NCBI GenBank assembly: GCA_021160415.1
Contig: JAGHCP010000042.1
Location: 1-7,257 of the forward strand
DNA: 7,257 nucleotides
Origin: Desulfurococcales archaeon
Lineage (GTDB): Archaea > Thermoproteota > Thermoprotei_A > Sulfolobales > NBVN01
Direction: 5' to 3'
Shown here: positions 1-5,684 of the stretch, one piece after another
How positions within the stretch are numbered: position 1 is the first letter of the stretch
How the letters are laid out: each line of letters starts with the position of its first letter
The notes under the pieces: generated by a model
Database searches by the model: none
What the model was told of the DNA's origin: nothing
Seen by the model: the letters and a program-made list of their open reading frames with translations, nothing else
Program-made: the position numbers and the translations under genes

Positions 1-969
1 GAACATCCTTATCCTTAATACGCCGACCTTCCTCCCCTTACTCCTCAGTTCCTTAGCCACCGACCTAACCGTGCCGGCAGTGCTTCCTAGGACAGTCACT
101 ACTATGTCGGCGTCCTCAACACCCCAAGCGTCCAGGACGCCGTCACCGTATTTCCTGCCGGTGAGCTCGTACCACTCCTCATTCACCTTCCTCACCACCT
201 CCTTGGCATTCTTCATGGCTTCATGCTGCGGTATCTTGTGCTCGAAATAGTAGTCGTAGAGGTCTAGAGGGCCGAAGGACACTGGGTTGGCTGGGTCAAG
301 CTTCAGCTCCACTTCCTTACCTAGGTAATCTACGTAGGTCTTCGCGACCTTCCTGTACCCGCCTAGGAACTTCTCGACTTCCTTGTCTAGCAACATGTAG
401 ATATCTTCCAGCGTGTGGCTTAGAATGAATCCGTCTAGATTCACCGCGACGGGTAGAAGGACGTCCGGGTTCTCCGCTATCTTGAAAGCCTGTATTGTTG
501 TGTCGTAGGCCTCCTGCGTATTTTCAGCGAATAGCTGCACCCACCCGGCGTCCCTCATAGCCATCGCGTCGCTGTGGTCGCAGTGGATGTTGATTGGTGC
601 TGAGAGCGCCCTGTTGGCGACCGCTAGCACTATGGGTAGCCTGAGGGATGAAGCTATGTACAGGATTTCGAACATCAGCGCTAAGCCCTGCGATGCGGTG
701 GCGGTGAATGCCCTAGCACCCGCCGCCGCCGCACCTACAACTGCGCTCATGGCTGAGTGCTCGGACTCCACAGGTATGAATTCAGTATGCACCTCCCCGT
801 CAGCCACGAACTCGCTGAACTTCTCAACTATGATTGTCTGCGGGGTTATGGGGTAAGCCGCCAGGACGTCTACTAAGCTCTGCTTGGCGGCGTACGCCAC
901 CGCCTCATCTCCGTTGACCGTCATCCTGATCTGCTTTTCCAGAGGTATCTTAGGGACGGACACCCTCAC
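1..969 (-). CDS. porA: Pyruvate:ferredoxin oxidoreductase alpha subunit, 3' end cut off by window edge
   Basis: This is the alpha subunit of a cytoplasmic 2-oxoacid:ferredoxin oxidoreductase, which oxidatively decarboxylates pyruvate to acetyl-CoA and passes electrons to ferredoxin. The minus-strand frame is open for 323 codons from a GTG at 969 to the window edge. Recognisable blocks are AYPITPQT (about residues 38-45), PVESEHSAMSA (66-76), TASQGL (91-96), INIHCDHSD followed by RDAGWVQLFAENTQEA, VAVNLDGFILSHT, and VGVLRIRMF at the break. The HCDHSD/GWVQL segment points to pyruvate rather than 2-oxoglutarate as substrate; this is a family-based inference. Family members are about 390-400 residues, so roughly 70 are missing. 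The GTG overlaps the porD stop codon (GTGA), behind a G-rich ribosome binding site; GTG at 963 is an alternative start. The TPP-binding beta subunit (porB) is expected just outside the left edge. Confidence 0.95.
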   Translation of the reverse strand, partial: MRVSVPKIPLEKQIRMTVNGDEAVAYAAKQSLVDVLAAYPITPQTIIVEKFSEFVADGEVHTEFIPVESEHSAMSAVVGAAAAGARAFTATASQGLALMFEILYIASSLRLPIVLAVANRALSAPINIHCDHSDAMAMRDAGWVQLFAENTQEAYDTTIQAFKIAENPDVLLPVAVNLDGFILSHTLEDIYMLLDKEVEKFLGGYRKVAKTYVDYLGKEVELKLDPANPVSFGPLDLYDYYFEHKIPQHEAMKNAKEVVRKVNEEWYELTGRKYGDGVLDAWGVEDADIVVTVLGSTAGTVRSVAKELRSKGRKVGVLRIRMF

Positions 970-1265
970 TCACCCCCCTCAGGAACCATCTTAATTGCGT
1001 GGACGGGGCATTCCTGCGCGCATATCCCGCAACCCTTGCAGTAGTCGTAGTTGACATACACTTTCTCACCGTCCCAAAGTATTGATGAGTCGGGGCAGTA
1101 AAGCCAGCAAAGCATGCAGTTAACGCATTTGTCGTAATCTATGACGGGCTTCAGAGCCCTCCAGTCACCTGTCTTATACTCCAGCGACAGCTTGTACGGT
1201 AGGGCCGCGAGGGGCAGGTCTTTCCAACCCCTAGGCTCCTTGACCTGACGCGCTTCCTGGGTCAA
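966..1265 (-). CDS. porD: Pyruvate:ferredoxin oxidoreductase delta subunit (2x[4Fe-4S] ferredoxin)
   Basis: This 99-residue subunit relays electrons from the TPP/Fe-S centre of the oxidoreductase to external ferredoxin. Two complete [4Fe-4S] motifs are visible: C47-x2-C50-x2-C53-x3-C57-P and C76-x2-C79-x2-C82-x3-C86-P. The N-terminal segment with GWKDLP (residues 13-18) and a WRALKPVID stretch before the first cluster is typical of PorD. Length is normal for the family. The start is read as TTG at 1265, with a strong AGGAGGTGGA ribosome binding site (1271-1280) seven bases upstream; the ATG at 1270 is followed at once by a stop in its own frame. Only one base separates it from the porC stop, and its stop overlaps the porA start, so the three genes are almost certainly one translationally coupled operon. 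Confidence 0.95.
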   Translation of the reverse strand: MTQEARQVKEPRGWKDLPLAALPYKLSLEYKTGDWRALKPVIDYDKCVNCMLCWLYCPDSSILWDGEKVYVNYDYCKGCGICAQECPVHAIKMVPEGGE

Positions 1266-1266
1266 C

Positions 1267-1827
1267 TCATTCCACCTCCTTCGTCTCCTCCATTGCCTTC
1301 TTAATTAAGCGGTTGTTGAGTTCAGCCAGCTTACCTGAGAACCTCCTCTTAACGGCCTCCTCAACGCTACCCATGGACACTACAGAGTTAGCTTTAAGTA
1401 GCGCTCCAACCATCGCAGTGTTCATGATAGGCCTCCCCAAGATGTCCATCGCTAGCTTCGTTGCGGGTACGTAGAAAACTCTGTACTCACCCTTAGACAC
1501 TTTCAGCTCCTTAAGCAGTTCGTCACCGCTCCCCGAGTAGTTCACCACGATGGTCCCGCCCTTCTTCAAACCTTCAGTAACGTTCTGGGTCTTCAGCAAC
1601 GTAGGGTCGAGAACAACAACTATGTCGGGCTCGTAAATCATCGAGTGTATCTCTATCGGTTCCTCGCTTATCCTGGTGAAAGCCATTAACGGGGCTCCCG
1701 ATCTTTCAGGGCCGAAGGCAGGGAAGGACTGCACATGCTTCCCGTCAAGCATGGCCGCCATTGCAAGGAGGTTGGCGGCAGTCCAAGCCCCCTGCCCTCC
1801 CCTACCGTGCCAGCGTACCTCAAGCAC
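1267..1827 (-). CDS. porC: Pyruvate:ferredoxin oxidoreductase gamma subunit
   Basis: This is the gamma subunit of the archaeal pyruvate (or related 2-oxoacid) oxidoreductase, 186 residues, the usual length. The diagnostic N-terminal motif WHGRGGQGAWTAANLLA spans residues 6-22, followed by QSFPAFGPERSGAPLMAFTR (33-52) and PIMNTAMVGALLK (133-145), all hallmarks of the POR gamma domain. It is the first gene of the visible operon (gamma-delta-alpha). The start is GTG at 1827, supported by a GGTGA ribosome binding site (1835-1839) seven bases upstream; an ATG at 1842-1840 runs into a stop after four codons. Candidate TATA boxes lie upstream at 1861-1868 and 1884-1893. Substrate assignment to pyruvate rests mainly on the PorA sequence; a 2-ketoisovalerate enzyme is less likely but not excluded from this subunit alone. 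Confidence 0.94.
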   Translation of the reverse strand: MLEVRWHGRGGQGAWTAANLLAMAAMLDGKHVQSFPAFGPERSGAPLMAFTRISEEPIEIHSMIYEPDIVVVLDPTLLKTQNVTEGLKKGGTIVVNYSGSGDELLKELKVSKGEYRVFYVPATKLAMDILGRPIMNTAMVGALLKANSVVSMGSVEEAVKRRFSGKLAELNNRLIKKAMEETKEVE

Positions 1828-1883
1828 TAAGAACTCACCATGTTGTTACTAGGTGGAAGTAATTTAACAGTTATGGGAGTTCG

Positions 1884-1893
1884 TAATTAAACT
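1884..1893 (-). promoter_or_regulatory. Candidate TATA box for the por operon
   Basis: Read on the minus strand the sequence is AGTTTAATTA, an archaeal TATA-like element. A start of transcription about 25 bases downstream would fall near 1862 and give a leader of about 35 bases carrying the GGTGA site. A second, weaker candidate (GTTAAATT, 1861-1868) would give a leader of about 10 bases. The sequence alone does not decide between them. Confidence 0.45.
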
Positions 1894-1986
1894 ACTTACG
1901 GGGGATGCGTAAAGGATTACCTTTCTGCGTTAGGTTTGCTAACAATTATTTATCTATTTTTTAATAGAAATAGTGAGATAAGTAAA

Positions 1987-1996
1987 CCTTAATAAC
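1987..1996 (+). promoter_or_regulatory. Candidate TATA box for superoxide reductase gene
   Basis: CCTTAATAAC, preceded by a purine-rich GTAAA that could act as BRE. Its centre is about 25 bases upstream of the ATG at 2016, so transcription would begin at or very near that codon. The mRNA would be leaderless if ATG 2016 is used, or would have a very short leader if ATG 2028 is used. Confidence 0.45.
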
Positions 1997-2015
1997 TCCA
2001 CACACCAAGTAATCG

Positions 2016-2405
2016 ATGGTGGAGAAAATGCGTAGGTTCGTTGACCTGGTATACAGTCAAGAAACAGCCTCAGGGGAAGCCGTAAGTAAGGTTGAAACCC
2101 ACACACCCAAGATTGAGGTGCCGGAAACTGTTAAGGCGGGCGAGCCCTTCACTGTGAAAGTGAGCGTCGGCCCTCACCCAAACACACCTGAACACTCCAT
2201 AAGGAGGTTGGAGATCTACTTCTACGAGGAAGGAAGAGCCTTCAACCCTATTCACGTGGCGACGCTTGAATTCGAGCCCGGACTCGCCGACCCTGAAGTT
2301 ACGCTAAAGCTCAGGGTGAAGAAGGCGGGCACCCTCTACGCAATAGCTTACTGCAACCTGCACGGGCTGTGGGAAGGTAGGAAAGAAGTCAAGGTGGAGG
2401 GTTGA
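2016..2405 (+). CDS. Superoxide reductase, neelaredoxin type (class II)
   Basis: This cytoplasmic iron enzyme reduces superoxide to hydrogen peroxide without releasing O2, using electrons normally delivered by rubredoxin. All expected ligands of the Fe(His)4(Cys) centre are visible, numbered from ATG 2016: Glu27, His29 (ETHTP), His54 and His60 (GPHPNTPEH), Cys113 and His116 (CNLHGLWE). There is no N-terminal desulforedoxin-like domain, so it is the one-iron class. The Lys that usually follows the Glu ligand (EKH in Pyrococcus furiosus) is Thr28 here, as I recall it is in Ignicoccus hospitalis neelaredoxin. At 129 residues it is normal length. The in-frame ATG at 2028 may be the true start, since GGTGGAG (2018-2024) lies just before it; that gives 125 residues. 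It is transcribed divergently from por and convergently with the rubrerythrin-VIT1 gene. Confidence 0.95.
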   Translation: MVEKMRRFVDLVYSQETASGEAVSKVETHTPKIEVPETVKAGEPFTVKVSVGPHPNTPEHSIRRLEIYFYEEGRAFNPIHVATLEFEPGLADPEVTLKLRVKKAGTLYAIAYCNLHGLWEGRKEVKVEG

Positions 2406-2413
2406 ACACTTCC

Positions 2414-2418
2414 TTTTT
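2414..2418 (+). terminator. Oligo-T terminator candidate after superoxide reductase
   Basis: CCTTTTTCC lies nine bases after the stop codon in a 28-bp gap between convergent genes. A T5 run without a hairpin fits archaeal intrinsic termination, but it is short. No T-run is seen on the minus strand for the facing gene. Confidence 0.4.
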
Positions 2419-2433
2419 CCGGGAGGGCTCAGA

Positions 2434-3543
2434 CTAACTAACCTCGATACCCAGCATTATTGATGCTGCAACACCGATCAAGTACGTTATTGCTGCCGAC
2501 CCTAGGCCTGAGAGGACGAGCTCCATGGCTTTCTTCTTCATGCTTAGACCCGCTGATAGCGCCACTAAACTCCCGGATACGCTGAGCATTAGGCCTGCTA
2601 GGACGAAGGACGTGGCTAAGGCGTATGCTATCGGTATGCGGAGGAAGTAGGGAAGGAGAGGTATGAACGCACCTAAGATGTAGAAGAGGCCCGTGTATAG
2701 CCCGGCCACCCTGGGATTCTCAAGGGTTTCCTCCCTGAGCCCGTACTCCTCCTCACCTACGAATCTGGCTAGGAGGTCCGGGTTGCTCGAGGCTTCACTA
2801 GCTAAGGCTTCAGAGAGTGTATCGCTTACGCCTTTCCTACGCATGTATTCTGATATTCTGGAGGAGAGGATGTGTGCCGCATACTTCGCCGCCAGCTTAA
2901 CCCTGCCTAGAACCCCTACTCTAACCTCCCTCTGAGCCTTAACGCTTACGTATGTTCCAACCCCCATCGAGAGGGCGCCGCTTATTCCTACTATGGCGCC
3001 GCCGAGCGCCACGTAGAGAGGGTCGCCGTACGCCCCAGCCAGCCCGGCCGAGACAGACAGTATCTCAACTAAGCCGTCGTTCATGCCGAGAACCGCGTCC
3101 CTCACGTGATTCAGGAATTCCTTGAACCTTGATTCCTCACCTTCGAACTCCTCTTCATGTAGGAGCTCATCCTCGAGAACTTTCCGGAGCTTCCCCCTCT
3201 CGTCCTCCCCTAACTCAGGGGAGTCCAACAACTTAGAGTACGTCTCTATAGCTTCCCTCTCACCCATCTCCAATATCTTAAGCGTTAGGCCCAAGCCAAG
3301 CATTGAGAGTATTGAGGCTTTCAGGGTAATTATCCACCTCGGTATCTTAATGGATTCCGCGTCGACCCCTCTCCTCTTCAGAAAGTCTGCCCAGAACCTC
3401 GCGTGCCTGCCCTCCATGGCTGCGAGCTCCTTCAACTTCCTTGAGAGCTCGGGATTTCCGACCCTCCTAGACAGGGCCGCATATATCGCCGCGGTCTCCA
3501 ACTCGTCCTTAAGCGACTTCATAGCCACCTTGAGGACTTCCAA
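2434..3543 (-). CDS. Rubrerythrin-VIT1 fusion: ferritin-like diiron domain plus VIT1/CCC1-type iron transporter
   Basis: The 369-residue membrane protein has two parts. Residues 1-135 form a ferritin-like four-helix diiron domain with rubrerythrin-type ligands: Glu14 (E-x6-Y21), Glu44-x2-His47, Glu92-x2-Glu95 and Glu126-x2-His129. Residues 148-369 form a VIT1-like domain: RDAVLGMNDGLVE (148-160), a second helix ending GALSMGVGTYVSVKAQRE (189-206), a charged cytosolic segment with many Glu residues (about 207-278), then three hydrophobic helices (about 279-301, 303-331, 341-364), five membrane spans in all. The architecture matches the bacterial membrane-bound ferritin MbfA, known to export iron; the archaeal role is inferred: oxidising or sensing iron with peroxide/O2 and moving Fe2+ across the membrane. 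The family's usual Glu in the GEY motif is Thr197. The start is TTG at 3543, with GGTGA (3550-3554) six bases upstream. It lies 17 bp after the flavodiiron gene, so the two are probably one operon. Confidence 0.9.
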   Translation of the reverse strand: MEVLKVAMKSLKDELETAAIYAALSRRVGNPELSRKLKELAAMEGRHARFWADFLKRRGVDAESIKIPRWIITLKASILSMLGLGLTLKILEMGEREAIETYSKLLDSPELGEDERGKLRKVLEDELLHEEEFEGEESRFKEFLNHVRDAVLGMNDGLVEILSVSAGLAGAYGDPLYVALGGAIVGISGALSMGVGTYVSVKAQREVRVGVLGRVKLAAKYAAHILSSRISEYMRRKGVSDTLSEALASEASSNPDLLARFVGEEEYGLREETLENPRVAGLYTGLFYILGAFIPLLPYFLRIPIAYALATSFVLAGLMLSVSGSLVALSAGLSMKKKAMELVLSGLGSAAITYLIGVAASIMLGIEVS

Positions 3544-3560
3544 GCTGGCTCACCGATCGT

Positions 3561-4775
3561 TCAAGCCTTTCCCAGCCTAGCAACTAAAGCTTTAACTCCA
3601 TCCCTTAAGGCCTCCAGCGTCTTGGGGTCTAGCGTGCCGTGGACACTCACAGCTGAAACTACCTCGAAGCCCGTGCCCTCCAGTTCTGCTTTGACGCCTC
3701 TTCCAGCAATGTCTCCCCAACCGTAGGTGGTGACAACCATCGCGGGCTTTCCGCCCTTCATCTTCTCCTTAAGAAGCATCATCACGTACCGCATAAGGGG
3801 AAATATCCCTGCTTCGTAGGTCGCTGTCCCGAACACAACCGCTTCCGAATCATCTAAGTCTGAAAGTACATCGCTTAAGTTAGCTCTCGCCTTATCAGTG
3901 AATCCGTGAACAACGACCTTCAAACCGGCTTCTTTAAGGGCTGACACAACCTCCTTGATGGCCGCCTCAACATATCCATACATCGACGTATACACTACGG
4001 TGACCTTACCTTCGCTCACAACCTCACGATCCCAGCGCTTATACTCCTCCACAATTCTCCCCACATCGCGCCTCCACAGAAGTCCATGGCCCGGCGCGAT
4101 CACCGCGGGCTTGATACCTGCTGACTCAACCTTGGTTAAGCCTTTAATTACGAAGTCTCTGTAGTGCCCTATGACGTTAACCATGTATTTCCTGACGTAC
4201 TGCATGTACTCCTCAACATTCCCCACCTCATCATCGAAAACCCCTTGCGGTATGGAGTACCCGCCAAACACATCACATGATAGGAGGACTGACCTTCTCT
4301 CCAGGTAAGTAACTATTGTTTCAGGCCAATGCAGCCAAGGCGTGAAAACGAATCTCAGCGTTTCATCCCCGAAGCTTAGTCTCTCACCGTCCTTCAGAGG
4401 TTTGAAAGTAGGTGTAACCCCTTGTAGAGTGCTTATGAGGTTCTTAGCCATGGGGTGCCCGACCACAAGCGGGTCATTGGCTTCCTTGAGGATTGCTGGG
4501 AGGCTTCCCGTGTGGTCAGGTTCCGCATGGTTCACAACCACCAGCTTAATGTCCTTAGGGTCTACCAATTCACGTATCGTGGAAATGAACTCACCGCTGA
4601 ACTCCTTCTTCCACCCGTCGATGAGGGCTACCCCTTCATCGGTGAGGAGGAGGTACGCGTTATACGTTATGCCTTCAGGGATTTCCCAGATTCCCTCGAA
4701 GAACTTTGTTACACCATCATCTTTGCGGAGAAGGTAGAGATTGCTCGCCACTTCCCTCACATGAATGGTGCTCAA
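3561..4775 (-). CDS. fprA: A-type flavoprotein / flavodiiron protein (O2 or NO reductase)
   Basis: This 404-residue soluble enzyme reduces O2 to water, and in some members NO to N2O, at a diiron site fed by FMN. The N-terminal metallo-beta-lactamase domain (about 1-250) keeps all six iron ligands: His83, Glu85, Asp87 (NHAEPDHTG), His149 (WLHWPE), Asp168 (SCDVFGG) and His230 (APGHG). The C-terminal flavodoxin domain (about 257-404) has the FMN phosphate loop TSMYGYVE (263-270) and further FMN-binding loops near 316-323 and 349-356. There is no extra rubredoxin or flavin reductase domain, so an external electron donor is needed. O2 versus NO preference cannot be read from the sequence. The start is TTG at 4775, with GAGGTGAG (4781-4788) five bases upstream. 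It heads a probable two-gene operon with the rubrerythrin-VIT1 fusion. Confidence 0.95.
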   Translation of the reverse strand: MSTIHVREVASNLYLLRKDDGVTKFFEGIWEIPEGITYNAYLLLTDEGVALIDGWKKEFSGEFISTIRELVDPKDIKLVVVNHAEPDHTGSLPAILKEANDPLVVGHPMAKNLISTLQGVTPTFKPLKDGERLSFGDETLRFVFTPWLHWPETIVTYLERRSVLLSCDVFGGYSIPQGVFDDEVGNVEEYMQYVRKYMVNVIGHYRDFVIKGLTKVESAGIKPAVIAPGHGLLWRRDVGRIVEEYKRWDREVVSEGKVTVVYTSMYGYVEAAIKEVVSALKEAGLKVVVHGFTDKARANLSDVLSDLDDSEAVVFGTATYEAGIFPLMRYVMMLLKEKMKGGKPAMVVTTYGWGDIAGRGVKAELEGTGFEVVSAVSVHGTLDPKTLEALRDGVKALVARLGKA

Positions 4776-4810
4776 AAACTCTCACCTCTAGAATTTAGTT
4801 TCTTGAAGTA

Positions 4811-4820
4811 CTATAAGGTA
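4811..4820 (-). promoter_or_regulatory. Candidate TATA box for the fprA operon
   Basis: Read on the minus strand this is TACCTTATAG. A transcription start about 25 bases downstream falls near 4791, giving a short leader that includes the GAGGTGAG ribosome binding site before TTG 4775. The tandem repeat at 4823-4840 touches its upstream side, where BRE or a regulator would bind. Confidence 0.45.
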
Positions 4821-4822
4821 TG

Positions 4823-4840
4823 CGTCCACTTCGTCCACTT
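4823..4840 (-). repeat. Tandem 9-bp direct repeat upstream of fprA TATA box
   Basis: Two exact head-to-tail copies of CGTCCACTT (4823-4831 and 4832-4840; AAGTGGACG on the coding strand). They lie two bases upstream of the TATA candidate, a position from which a bound protein could block or assist TBP/TFB. Binding is an inference; I found no other copy of the pair elsewhere in the intergenic regions. Confidence 0.6.
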
Positions 4841-4843
4841 TTA

Positions 4844-4852
4844 ACCCATAAA
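4844..4852 (-). promoter_or_regulatory. TTTATGGGT element upstream of fprA (shared with peroxiredoxin gene)
   Basis: The coding-strand word TTTATGGGT lies 69 bases before the fprA start codon and about 25 bases upstream of the TATA candidate. The same nine bases occur at 5641-5649 upstream of the peroxiredoxin gene in the same orientation. A shared operator is inferred, not shown. Confidence 0.35.
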
Positions 4853-4858
4853 CAAGGG

Positions 4859-4863
4859 AAAAA
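4859..4863 (-). terminator. Oligo-T terminator candidate after peroxiredoxin gene
   Basis: On the minus strand the sequence reads CCCTCTTTTTCCC, a T5 run 13 bases after the peroxiredoxin stop codon. No stable hairpin precedes it, as is usual for archaeal termination. Together with the separate fprA promoter it suggests two transcription units. Confidence 0.4.
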
Positions 4864-4876
4864 GAGGGTGTTTCCT

Positions 4877-5578
4877 TTACTTTGAGGGTTTCGACACCCT
4901 CTCAAGGAACTTCCTGGCTGCTTCAGCATCTTCGTGTGGGATCTCCTTATGGCAGAACCACCAGTCGAAGCACTCGTATTCCTTAAGCCTTGAGGCCGCC
5001 TCCTCGACAGTGCTGGCAGGGGGTATTATGGCTCTCTCACCTATTAATTCGTTGTTCGGCCAGTTGGCTGGGAGTGCGACGCCGTACTTATCGCTGACCT
5101 GAAGGCCTTTCACCATCCTCAGTATTTCGTCCATGTTCCTGCCTAGCTCCGCAGGGTAGTACAGTATAGCTCTAATCACTCCCTTGGGGTCGACGATGAA
5201 GACAGCCCTAACCGTGTGGGTCGCTGAAGACGCGTGCAGAAGTCCTAGCTTGTCCGCAACATGTCCCCTAGGGTCAGCTATTATCGGGAAGGGAACCTCA
5301 ACGCCAAACTTCTCCTTTATCCACTCAGCCCACTTTATATGGCTCCACGTGCTGTCAACGCTGAGACCTATGAGCTCAGTGTTAAGTTTCTTGAAGTCCT
5401 CATATCTCTTCGAGAACGCGACGAACTCGCTGGTACACACAGGCGTGAAGTCTGCTGGATGACTGAAAAGCACGAACCACTTCCCGCTGAAGTGATCTGG
5501 GAGCTTTAACTTACCCCTCGTAGTGACTACTTCCATCTCAGGGAATTTCTCACCTATTAACGGTATCTGACCTGTCAT
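4877..5578 (-). CDS. Peroxiredoxin, archaeal Prx6-type thioredoxin peroxidase (AhpC/TSA family)
   Basis: This cytoplasmic enzyme reduces hydrogen peroxide and alkyl hydroperoxides. Numbering from ATG 5578 (233 residues), the active site is PADFTPVCTSEF with peroxidatic Cys48, Thr45 and Arg124 (HTVRAVFIVD). A C-terminal Cys203-x5-Cys209 pair (ECFDWWFCH) corresponds to Cys207/Cys213 of Aeropyrum pernix thioredoxin peroxidase, where Cys213 resolves the disulfide. The N-terminus TGQIPLIGEKFPEMEV closely resembles that protein. The ATG at 5578 is preferred over the upstream in-frame TTG at 5593 because GGTGA (5587-5591) lies eight bases before the ATG, and because the family begins there. The thiol donor, probably a thioredoxin or glutaredoxin-like protein, is not in the window. 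It has its own promoter and lies upstream of fprA on the same strand. Confidence 0.96.
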   Translation of the reverse strand: MTGQIPLIGEKFPEMEVVTTRGKLKLPDHFSGKWFVLFSHPADFTPVCTSEFVAFSKRYEDFKKLNTELIGLSVDSTWSHIKWAEWIKEKFGVEVPFPIIADPRGHVADKLGLLHASSATHTVRAVFIVDPKGVIRAILYYPAELGRNMDEILRMVKGLQVSDKYGVALPANWPNNELIGERAIIPPASTVEEAASRLKEYECFDWWFCHKEIPHEDAEAARKFLERVSKPSK

Positions 5579-5611
5579 TTCGCTGTTCACCAATTTATTA
5601 TTTAGGTATAG

Positions 5612-5621
5612 AAATTTAAAC
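5612..5621 (-). promoter_or_regulatory. TATA box with purine-rich BRE for the peroxiredoxin gene
   Basis: On the minus strand the sequence reads GGGAAAAGTTTAAATTTC: a purine-rich BRE-like stretch followed by GTTTAAATTT, the clearest archaeal core promoter in the window. Transcription would begin near 5591, giving a short leader that opens with the GGTGA ribosome binding site and ends at ATG 5578. This also supports ATG 5578 over TTG 5593. Confidence 0.65.
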
Positions 5622-5640
5622 TTTTCCCTTTAGAAAACAT

Positions 5641-5649
5641 ACCCATAAA
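5641..5649 (-). promoter_or_regulatory. TTTATGGGT element upstream of the peroxiredoxin gene
   Basis: The coding-strand TTTATGGGT lies 63 bases before ATG 5578 and about 20 bases upstream of the TATA box. It is identical to the word at 4844-4852 upstream of fprA, in the same orientation and at nearly the same distance. It is a candidate binding site for a common oxidative-stress regulator; alternatively it may belong to the 3' end of the alaX transcript. Confidence 0.35.
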
Positions 5650-5684
5650 AGTTAAGATGATTATCTAAATGGGGCACCTCCGCC

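Larger units (their letters stand above)
1828..2015. other. Divergent intergenic region between por operon and superoxide reductase
   Basis: This 188-bp stretch is clearly AT-richer than the flanking genes, especially 1941-1970. It must hold the promoters of both divergent units. Besides the TATA candidates listed separately I see the word TTATGGG at 1871-1877 (plus strand), which partly matches the element found upstream of the peroxiredoxin and flavodiiron genes. No small gene, tRNA or hairpin is evident. Confidence 0.7.

Noticed and set aside
587..856. 89-residue plus-strand frame inside porA
   Set aside because: It is the antisense shadow of the conserved PorA region containing the ESEHSAMSA and TASQGL motifs.
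2070..2255. Antisense open frame within the superoxide reductase gene
   Set aside because: It lies wholly inside a gene with all catalytic residues, has no ribosome binding site or recognisable motif, and its composition follows the opposite strand.
4342..4844. Two plus-strand open frames over the start of fprA
   Set aside because: They are shadows of the flavodiiron coding region in other frames and show no domain; the minus-strand protein carries all six iron ligands.
5579..5593. Upstream TTG start adding five residues to the peroxiredoxin
   Set aside because: The GGTGA site overlaps those codons and is spaced correctly for ATG 5578, which is also where the family's conserved N-terminus begins.
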